Under the pieces are notes generated by a model. It saw only the letters and a program-made list of their open reading frames with translations, ran no database searches and had not been told where the DNA came from. A stretch of 64,000 nt of DNA from Aquimarina sp. AU474 (lineage in GTDB: Bacteria > Bacteroidota > Bacteroidia > Flavobacteriales > Flavobacteriaceae), in assembly GCF_900312815.1 (NCBI RefSeq), contig NZ_OMPE01000009.1, positions 806,001-870,000 of the forward strand, given 5' to 3'. Each line of letters opens with the position of its first letter. Within the stretch, counting starts at the first letter, position 1. This document shows, one piece after another, positions 42,201 through 54,200 of this stretch. Position numbers and translations under genes: made by a program.

Positions 42201-45200
42201 GTTCCACCTGTAACACTTACTGTAACTTCTTCTCCTGCAGGACAAGTAATCGCCACATCTTGTGTAGCAGTAGGATCTGTCATGACCGGAAGCGTAATAA
42301 CTTCATTAAATGTAACTGGGTTTGTTTCACAACCTTTATTATCGGTCACAGCAAAAACGTAAGTTCCGCTCTCATCGGCAGTAAACGTATATTGTACACC
42401 TGCAGTAACAGCATCTTCATCTGTAATTGAAAGCACCGTAACTGGTACTCCCGCTGGTGTTGTATATGTAAGATTATATGGTGGTGTTCCGTTATCTATT
42501 GTAACCGTAACTACTGGGAAATTCTCCGTAGTTCCTCCTGTACATGTGTAAGGTCCCACATCTGTTACAGCACCTGTTACTTGTGTTGCATTTGGCACAC
42601 TAACAGTGGTCTGATCTGTACAAACACTACTAGATTCAATAACTGCTACATAGTTTCCAACAGGAACATTGGTAAACACCGGATCATCTGTTTGATCAGT
42701 TCCTACTTGAGCACCTGGTGTACCTCCTCCGGCATCCTGGAATAACTGATATGTATACGAACCTCCATCATCGGTTGCTGGAACAAGGGTTACAACCACT
42801 CTACCATCGCTATCTCCTATACATGAAACTGCTTCTCCAACAGCTGTAATATCTGGAATTAAAGGTATTGGTAGAGAAACATTTACATTTTGTGAACATC
42901 CAGATCCAGTTGCAGGGAGTACATTACTATCTGTAACACTAACGTTATACAAACCAGCAGTAACATTGTTAAATACATTTCCACCAGCACCTACTTGTAC
43001 AACTGGTACGATTGGTAATCCTGCACTATCTGTACCTGTTAATGTAAACGTAAAGTTACCAGGTGTAACCGTAAAGTCCGAACCTCCATTAACTGTTGCG
43101 GTGATAACACCATTCACATCTGTTCTACACTCTGGGGTACCTGTGAAAGTAGCGCTTATGGTTAATTCTGGTACTATAGTAATTGTTTCGTCTACAGATA
43201 CACAACCATTTTCATCATATACTCTCACAGTATATGTACCTGGCGTAGTTACTGTAAAGTCATGAGTAGTACCATTTACATTTCCGGCTACATCTCCACT
43301 TCCAGCTGGCCCTATCTCAAAGGTTAGTGCATTGGTAGCTGGAGCAACTACAGGCACATTACTAGTACCTACTACTCGTATCGTATAATTGTCATCAAAT
43401 ACACAAGGATCGGTCCAAGTTACAGAATCTACTGTAGGAGTATCAGTTCTAAAGACATCTTCAGAAATTGATACTGGAGTAGACGTACAAGAATTATCAT
43501 CTATTACACTAATTATATATGTTGTTCCAGCAACAGTAGCTGGCAATAAGAATGTGTTTGTAGTATTAGTCGTAGTAGTTTCAAATAAGAATGGTGCAAT
43601 ACCATCATCATCTGCTCTAAAAGTATACGGTCCTGTTCCTCCTGTTACTGATACAATAACTCTAGCATCTTCATTACAATTTGCATTGATATTATCATCT
43701 ATTGCTAATGTTAATGGATCAGGTTGCGTTATGGTAACCGTTTCTGTTACTGTATCACAGAAAGGAGCATCTACAGCTTCTATCTCTACAACATATGTTC
43801 CTGCTGGTAATCCTATTGGCGTTTGTGGTGGTGTTGGTAATAATCCAATAAGTACCGGATTAGTAAAACCTGCTAGAACCGTATTCGTTCCGACCACCGC
43901 AGATGTTGTTGTGTTTCTTACTGTATAATTAAACTCTCCTGTGTAGTTTAATACATTCAGATTCAACTCTCCTGTTGATGCACCGTTACATGTAACTTGT
44001 GTTGCTACTGCTACATTTGCATCAATTAGATCAAATGGCGCAATAACATAAGGTGCCGTATCTATAGAACATCCCGTATCAAGATCTGTGATTCTAAACA
44101 CATATGTTCCAGGGGTTGCTAAAGTAAATGGTCCACTTGATGTAGTTCCAGAAGCGTCTTCTGCAACTGTTTGCACTTCTGCTCCTCCTACTGGTAATAA
44201 ATCAAATTGATATCCAGCTACATTTCCTAAAATTCTATCTACAGAAACAATTACTAATTCTGGTGTATCACAAGAGATTTCTCCAAAATTTGTTGCAAGC
44301 CCACCGCTAGTATCTCTAACTACTGTAGGGTTGGTTAATATTGGGAATGGAGGAATCGTACGAACCGCTTGAGGGCTTGGACAGTTATTGCTATCATACA
44401 CCGTAAACACGTAATCTCCTGGTATATTAGCTATAATTTGGATGCCCGCAGCAGGGTCTGTATCTAATGTTGTTGGATCAACTGGTGTTGTTACTACCGG
44501 AGTACCATCTACAGTATAGGTAATTGTATATGTTGATCCCGTACCTCCTGTGAAACCACTTAGTGTTATCACGGGTAAGTTAACCGTAGCTCCGGTACAA
44601 CCATAATCTGTGTTACTGATAGTAACTGAAGCTAGTGTTGGATTTGAAATTGTGTACGTTTCTGGGTCACTACAAACAACATCTAGAGCACCATTGCTAT
44701 AGGTTGCAACAACATTAACTGTATATGCACCGATACCCAATCCTGTAAATATAGGACTGCTTTGTAAAGGCGTAGCCGATGCTAATGGAGCCGTTATTTG
44801 ATATTGATAAGAAACATTTGGATCTGCATCTGTTGATGCGGGTGTTAATGCTGCTGTAATTACTCCATCAGTATTACCAATACAACTTACAAAAGTAGTT
44901 GCTGGTACTAATACTGGTTCTAAAGGCACATCTATAAAGGCATTTGCCGTAGTTGTACATCCTGATCCTGTTAAAGGTCCTACATTGCTATCTAAAACAG
45001 TAATAGTATATGTTCCCGCAGCAATACCTGTAAATACATCTCCTCCCGCACCACTTTGAACAATTGGGCCTACCGGAGTTCCTCCACTATCGGTTCCATT
45101 AAGGGTAAACGTAAAGTTGGCTGGATTCGCTGTAAAATCTGAACCTCCTGTTGGAACAATAGTTATCTCACCATCATCAACCAAACAATCTGGAACAGCA

Positions 45201-48200
45201 GTAAACGATGCTGTTGCTAATAATTCTGGGAAAATAATTTTTGTATCATCATCTGTACATCCATTTTGATCTCTTACAGTTATCGTGTAATTATCAACAC
45301 TTGGTGAGCTTACTATGAACGTAAATTCATACTCATTTGGATTAACAGTAGGAGTACCATCTACAAAAGCAAATGAATCTGCTGTACCTGTATCTCCATC
45401 ATCAATACCGAACTGCAATTGACTTTGTCCAGTAGCTGTAACTGTAAATTCATAAGCATTATCAAAGACACAAGGGTCTACTGTTGCCGATACATTAGTA
45501 ATCACTGGATCCGCTATACGTGCAGGAATCGTGATTTCTCTCATGGACACACAGTTGTTACCTCCTGTATTGCTATCCTGTACAAAAATTGTCCAAGCCA
45601 AACTCGTTGCAGGGTCCAAAGTAAATACATTTGTAAGCGGGTAAACTCCTGGATCTGCACCACCTGGACCTGGTACAGCGGCAAAACTATATCCTGGAAC
45701 ACCTCCATTGGCATCCATAGTAACCGTCGATAATAACGCATTACAATGGGTATCCGTAGCACTTATAAAATTAAGTGTAAGTGGCGAACTAGGTTGTGTT
45801 ATTGTAAACGGTGCTCCATCCTCACAAGGGGTTGCTGCACCAGCAGTTTCTTCAACTCGTATAAAGTAGTTTCCTTCACTTAAACCTGGTCCTGGCGCTG
45901 CAGGCACAGTTAATGTTGTAACTGGTGTAGCCTCTGTTCCAGAAAAACCTGTGGAAACCCCTGTATCTGCATCAAAAATCTCCCAATCTACTGTAGTGGC
46001 ACCAGAAGTAGTGGTAACTGTAAAAGTCACTCTTCCGTCTGTGTCACCAAAACAACTCGCTGGAATGGTGGCGTCTACAGTAACATCAAATCCAGGAGGA
46101 TCTACAACAGGAACTGCTTCAAAATATCTACAACCTGAATTGGTATCTATAATTTCAAATACATAAGGCACACCAAAATCTAGACCTGTAAATTCATGTC
46201 TAGTTTCATTTCCAAATGCATTTGGAAGTGGAGTAAGTACTCCATTTAAGTTTCCATTTAATGGCTCAAAATCAGCAATGTTAGTAGATCTAAACTCATT
46301 AATTAAGAATGGTCCTTCACCTCCTGATACTTCAATCTGATATCTTGCACCTGTAGCACAGTCTGCTGGAGCAGGAGTAACATCAAAATCTAAATCAAAT
46401 GGTGGTTGTGCAACTGCAAAAGGTCCCACTCGATTACTACAACCATCAGAACCAATAATATCTACAAAATACGATCCTGCATCCAAATTATCGAATGTTG
46501 GTCCAACTCCTGGAGCTAGCACCTGAGGATTCGTCGTTGTTCTTGTATTTTGAGTAAGATCATTATTTAATAATACATATGTATAATCCGTAATACTAGC
46601 TGCACCACCAGTAGCCGGGTTCAATACAATAGTACCCGTTATATTTGTAGAACAATCTATATCAGTAATCGTATTGACGGTAGCATCTATCTGAGCATTT
46701 TCTTCAACATCTGCAGAAACAGTAGTTGTACATCCTTTCGAGTCACGAATTTCAAAACTATAAGTAGTTCCCGGAGCAGCAGCTCCAGTTAACCCTGTAA
46801 ATGTGAAATTAGTACCAAATACTCCAGCCGGTAATAATCGAACCTCAAATGGACCCGCACCTCCTGTTGGCACCACTTCTACAGCTCCAGTCGCATCTCC
46901 AAAACAAAGCACATCAGTAACGTTTGTGTTGGCGGTAACAGGATCTGGATTAGTAACGTCAATTTCTGGAGATAAATCTGTACAATTTGGTGTAGACGTA
47001 TCGGTAACTCTTACTTGATATGTTCCAGCTGTATTAATTGGAGCTGGAGAAGTTGCACCTGCTGTAAAAACAAGACCAGTTCCTACATCTAGGATATCAA
47101 AAGTATATGATCCGTCACCTCCTGTTGCCGAAAATGTTATAGTGGCATCAGAAACACAATCTAAATCCTTAGTTAAACTAGCAGTAACAATCAATTCTGG
47201 TTGTATCGTATGTACAACAGTATCTGTACAACCATTAGCATCTCTAATTACTATATTATAAGTGTCAGGAGTTAATCCATTTACTGTAAATGTAGTTCCT
47301 ACAACATTTACAGGAGCTCCTGCATCTACTGTATATGTAAATGGTGCCAATCCACCAGCAATAGAAATATCTACACTTGCAGCATCTGTAATATCATAAC
47401 ATGGATCTCCTCCTGTTACAGAAGCTGTTACCGTTGGTGGATCTACAACATCAACTGTTGTTGTTGCTGTACAACCCAAATCATCTTCAACATCTACTGT
47501 ATAGGTACCTGCGGTACCTACAGAAAACACATTGCTAGTTTGTGGTCCTAGTACTGTAGCACCAAGTGTTAATGTGTATTCGTTTCCTCCATTACCTCCG
47601 GTAGTATTAATTGTAACTGTAGCATCAGCAACACAAGTAAGAGCAACCACCGGGGTGCCAGTTATTGTTAATGCATCTGGCTGATTGATTGTTATCGTAG
47701 CTGTATCTTCACAACCTGTTGCTTCATCTGTAACCGTTATGGTATAACTACCTGCTGGTAATACATCTCCAGTGGTAATTGTCGCTGCAGTCTGTCCTGT
47801 TGCTGTAATAGGTACTATCACAGGTGTCCCACCTGTGATTTCATATTCATACGTTGCAGTAGCAGGTATGTCTATTCCTGATACTGTAAACGATAATTCA
47901 CCATCAGTATCTCCATTACATGTAGGTTGATTTACTGGGGTCGCTGTAACAGCAATTCGATCAATATCTTCAATTACGAAATCCTCAGAATATGTACAAC
48001 CATCATCTGTTCTCACCAAGAACGTATATGTTCCTGGGGCAAGATTGTTAAATACACCTGTAGGCTGTGGCCCAACTGGTGCAGGAGCTGTAATCTCGAA
48101 ATCGACAACAGTACCTCCTCCTGTAATTACTGGTGTTACCGTTACATCTGATGTAATTGGGTCTGGCCCAGTACATACTACAGGTGTTCCTGCAAAAGTT

Positions 48201-51200
48201 AAATCAGTAACCTCTGTTAAAGGATCAATAGTAATAGGGAAAGTCGTTAAACAATCATCTGTAGCAGCATTTCTAACAGATAATGTATAAGGTCCCGCAA
48301 TTGAGAAATCTATAGTAAATAATGTAGTACCTGCAGGTGTAAATGTAGTACCATCGGTACTCCACTCATAACTTCCTGATCCTCCTGCAAGAGTAACTTC
48401 TACACGCGCATCCATAGGAGCAACACAACTTAAATCACGAATTGGATTAATTGTTGCTGTAATTGCTATCGGATCATTTAGTGTTGTCGTGAAATCGAAA
48501 GTACAAACGGGCGTTGCCCCAGAACCATCGGTTATTGTTACTGTATGTGGTGATGGAGTAGTATCAACATTATTAAATGTTACCGTAGTATCTCCAGTTG
48601 GTCCTATTTGTGTTGTTAAGTCTCCATCTAGAACATATGTAAATGGTCCTTCTCCTGCAGTTACCTCAACATCTATTGATCCATCTGTAAGACCATTACA
48701 CGTAGGGTCATTAGGCGTTAAGGTCGCAGTAACAGCATCAAAAGGTGTTACTGTAACTGTATTTGAAAAAGCAGTACAACCCGCATTATCTACAACTCCA
48801 ACTACATAATCTCCTGGCACTAATATTGCATTTGTAAAAGGAGAGGTAATGTTACCTCCTCCAGCTACTGCTACTGGTGGTGAACCAGGAGTATATAAAT
48901 CAAATTGTGTATACACTCCACTACCATCTGCTGCTGCAAATGTTATAGTAGGTTCAGGATTATTACAATCTATATCTTGCGTTAAAGTCGCTGTTATCGT
49001 TAATTCTGGGTTAATAGTAAATGCCGCTACAGCAGATACACAACTAGTAGCTGTATTGGTTACTATTACTGTATACGCTCCCGCTATTAAGTTTGGTATC
49101 TCAAAAGTATTCGCAGGTGCAGATACTGGCGGCGTCGTTGACAAGAATGTTACAGGAACATCATTCGCCGTAACTGGCCCTGTCAAGTCGTATTCAAAAG
49201 GTCCAACTGCTGTTGTTGTTGGATTAGGAGTTATCGTAACCCATTGCGTTGCTGAATCCACATCTACACAAGGGTCTCCTCCTGTACCTATTGCTATCGT
49301 TGGTGGAGCAAACTGCCCTACTGTAATTGCAAATGTCACCTCACAAGCATCTGATGAATTACCATCTCTAGCAAGCACTGTATAATCTCCCGCTGCTAAA
49401 CCATTAAACACATTGCTTGTATTTGGGTATCCAAACCCAGTTACAACTGTGTTTGTGTTATCTCTTAACTCAAATTGATAGTTTCCTCTACCTCCTCCAG
49501 CTGTAGCTGTTATTGTTCCTGTATCGGCGCCACAATCTGCTGGTTCTGATACTGCAGTAAGCGTTAATGGTGTAGCAGGTTCTGTTACATCAACAGTTGT
49601 TGATGCCACACAACCTCCTGCAGGAATGGTAGTGTCGGTAACATTAATCGTATATGTTCCTGCCAAAACAGGTCCGCTTAATATTGGTGTAGCATCTGTT
49701 CCGCCACCTGCCGGAACTGCAGTAGGGCCCGTTACAGTATAGGTAAACGATGTACTATTTGTTACTGTAAACGAGAATTCGCCATCGGCAAATCCAACAC
49801 AACTCACCGGATCCGTTTCTACGGCAGTAACTTGTACTTCTGGTAATAGATCTTCTCTAAAATCTTCACTAAAGAAACATTGATTATCTCCTCTTGTGGC
49901 AGTAAATGTATATGTTGTTCCACGGTCTACAACAAACTCTCCTAAACCAGGACCACTAGAAACTGGTGCTGGAGTTACAGTATACGTATATGTAGGACCT
50001 GCAGGCACAGCAACAGCAGTTACTTGTACAGTTTGCGCTGTACAATCTGAAGTTCCTAGAGTGAAATCAATATCTGTAACTGGTTCTAAAGGTGCTACCA
50101 CAGCCGGGAAACTTACGGCACAAGTACCTGTTCCTTGGTTACGAATATATACCGTATAATTTCCTGCTACACTCACAGGTATTAGGAAAGGATCAGAAGT
50201 GATATTTGCATATCCAGATGAAGCATTAAAACTCCACTCATACGTTCCCGAACCTCCAGATAAACCAGCAATAGTAATAATAGCTGTATCATTTGGTGCA
50301 GCTTGACAACTAAGTTCTCTTGTTGTAGTTACTGTAGCATCTACTGGTACAGGGCTTGTTATTGCAAAGTCAGTTCCATCTACAGGGCAAATAGGAGCTC
50401 CTGTTGGATCTGTTGTATTGTTATGGAATACTCGTACTCTATATGATGTTAAATCAGCAACACCTACAAAAGTAATATCTCTTGCTGTAGTTACGATTTG
50501 ATCTATAACTGGATATACCGGGTTAGGATCTGTATCTCTAGTATCTAGTAATTGATATGTATATTCTCTTCCTGCCACTACTGGCGAAACTTCTACTCGT
50601 ACTTGAGCTCCGTCTCCAGGACAAGGAGGTTGAGTAACCGTTACATTATCGAGCACTATAGGCTCATATGGTGTTATTCCTGTAATGTCTACTTCTATAA
50701 TACATGCAGGTGTTCCTGCAGGAAGACTAGCATCTGCTACAAAGAAAGTATATACTGTAGCTGGATTAGCAGGTCTTGGGATTTCAAATACATTGTTGGT
50801 TTGGAATGTTCCCGAACCATCATCATACTCATAAGTTCCTGAACCAGCAGTTACATTAATTTGTACTAAGGCTCCTGCATCACATGTTGCTGGAGCAAGT
50901 AATACTGCCTCGGCAGTAAAATCTGGAGCAGGATCAATTGTTATCGTTTGTGTATCTATACACTCTGGATCAGGACGGTTAGAGATCACCTCAACCGTAT
51001 ATACTCCAGGGTTTAAATTGTCTTGAGTATAATTACCGTTATTGGCACTACTGTTAGGTACAATAATTGGTGACGTAAGCGTACCTCCAGAAATTGTATA
51101 TTGATATTGTGGTAATCCACCAGTTACAAGAATTTGAATACTTCCTGTACCTGTACCATTATCATCATTAGTACATGTAGGATTAGTTCCTGTTACCGTA

Positions 51201-54200
51201 AATGTTGGGTTGATTTCTGGTACATTTATCGTTGCTGTATATTCACATCCAGGGAATGTTGTATCAATACCATACACTGTGATATCTCCTCCTCCTCCTG
51301 GAGCAATTGGGAAAACAGTTGTATTACTATACGGACCCCCTGATGTTAAGCTAAACTCAAAATTAGTAGGTGCATTTGTAACACTTACACTACCTGCAAA
51401 ACCACATTCGATTGGATCCATTGCAAGTGTAGGTTGATAGTCATTTTTAAATACACTGAAATAAAATGGAATAAAACACCCTCCTTCAAATTCTGCCAAA
51501 ATTCTATAATCTCCAGCTGTCGATACTGTAAAACTCGAAACATTACCTGCTGGTTCTTCTACCCAATTGGTGTCTGAACAATTACCAGATAACAATGAAC
51601 AAGGATCATTAGAATCTGAAACACAATCTGTAGCGGGATCGGTTCCATCAGGAACTAATCGTTGCCATGATATGCTTTGAAGGTTTGTAGGATTAAAATT
51701 CGTTTCTAAAAGAAGTGTTTGATCACCACAAAGTAAAATTTGAGGCAGCTCTAATCCACTACAATCTGTTGTAATAACCGAAGTACCATTTACATAATCA
51801 AGAATTGGATTCCTAATAGATCTAAAATCATCAACTACAAAATCTTCAGTAAGTGTGATACAAGTTCCATCAGATGGATCTGTATCTTCTTTAATTACCG
51901 AATACGTTCCCGATTGTGGGTTAGTAGGTTCAAAAATATTCGCATTAGGACCCGTTTGTACTATTGGAGGGGCTATACCAGGACCAGACCATGTATATCG
52001 GTCATATCCTGTACCCGCCTCAAGTCTTAATGTATTGTTACAAAAGGTAACATCTGAACTACAGGCAGGAATATTCACTAAGAAGTTAGTTGCCTCTCCA
52101 TCTGTATTACCACAGGCTCCTATAATACTACTACTATTATTCGTTCTTGTTTCTCTAGAAATATCTCCTGTAAATGTTGCCAATGCCGAGTTTTGAATCC
52201 TATCAGAACAGGCATCTCTTAAATTCTCACAACTATTTACTAAGGCCACCCTAAATCGGATAAAAATAGGTCCATCAGTCTCTTCAACCAAACTTGGCGG
52301 AATATCAAAATCAATTATTCCTGGAGTTGAAGTATCAAAAGTAACCCCTGGCGGTAATGTTGCTGTTTGTACACTTAAAAAGTTTACATTGGCCGGTAAA
52401 ATATCACGAATAGTAACTGGAAATGCTGGGTCATCCAACATATCTTCGTTTCCTACGTTTTCGATCTCCAAATCATAAAATAACTCGTCACCAAGTTCTA
52501 CATTTCCGTTAGTAATCTCGGTTACTCCATCAAGATCAAAAACTCGCTTAATAATTCTAAGCTCCGGTTCAATGATATCAATAGTAAACGTATTTAAAAA
52601 TACCCTATATGTATCTTGATCTGTAGAAAGTCTAAAAGTAGCATCCGTTACGTCGTTACCCACTAATTGATTACCTGTATTGTCTAAGTCAAAAAGATCA
52701 ATATCAAATCCAAGCGTATTTTGAGATGCTGGATTACGACCGGTAACATATTGATGATTAAACGTAATCGAACTATTAAAAAAGTTAATAGTAGGGTTAA
52801 TATCTGTGTTTTGTGCTGGTGTGAAATTATTTTCTCCAAGAGGGACAAAAACTGCTGGAGTAGCCGTATTCTCAATTAATAATTGATCTCCATTAGGTCT
52901 AGTTGTAGTAGCTCCTAATCCTCTATCTCCTTCTAATGCAGCCACACCATACCTAACCTCAACCGGTAGTGGAGCGGGTAGTGATGTAAATCCTGTATAG
53001 GTAAAATCAACATCAGGTTCACTATTTTGTATTTCTACAAATCCATCATTTGTACTAATAAACTTACTACTCTCTAATGGATCTTCATAAATAACTACAA
53101 GTACCCAACCCCCAGAAGCTCCAGAAGCTCCAGAAGTTTGACCTATAGTAGCATTCATATCTGCTAAAGTATATGTACCGTTGGTATTGTCTTGATCTAT
53201 TAAGGCCGTTACATCTGCATAACATACATAAGGAACATCATCTGTTGCATCGTTTGAAGGGTTTGTTGGTGTATTTCTGTACCCGTCATAAATAATATTT
53301 TGTGCTGTTACATCAACATAGGTACCTCCTGGTACTCTAAACTTAACATTTCTAAAGTCTGCATCTCCAACTTTTCTTGCATCTGCCAGAGGCAAACCTG
53401 TAAGTAGCTCATCTCCTGTGGTGGTGTCTACACTGCTTTCTAAAGTAGCATTTACACTACTAGTTGCCAGCTGATTTATTAATGTATTACCGTCTGCCAA
53501 ATTAATCATTACTGCAGGAATAGTGATTGCAGCATCACCACCACCCATGGCAAATAATCCATTATTGTTATTTACAATAATAACCGCAACTGCTCCAGCG
53601 TTTTGCGCATTAATTACTTTTTGCGTAAATCCACAAAAACCTCTTCTTATCACGGCAATGTTACCATTAATAGCGGCGGCATTTTGTAAAGGCGCTCCAC
53701 AACCATCTGTAAACCCACCAGAATCAATTGCTACCACCAAATTAGCCGTAATACCTGGCGAAGGAGGTATTGGAACACTTCCTGCAAAAAAGCCATTATT
53801 TGCTATACCATACCCTCCGGCAATAGGTGTATTATTAACTGTTAATGTTGGACGATTAATTGGTATACGTTCAAGATAGTAGGTTGCAGACCAATACAAC
53901 CCCGCATATAAAATTTCGGTACAATCAGGACGTGGAGTAACAATATCGGCACTACTTGAACTAAATGTAGAAGGATCACCATCGATATCAATATAGTCTG
54001 ATATACTATTACCATTACTAAAATTCCCATTATAAGCGGCATCAGGATCATAAGCCACATTGTCTTCAAAACTATCTACCAATCCCACGATTGCGTTACC
54101 ATTCATGATCAGGTTACCATTAACTCTGTTCCTAGTTTCTCTGGGGGCTAATGGTACTATTTCTTGTGCATATATATTGCTTATGTTACTGGCAAAAAAC

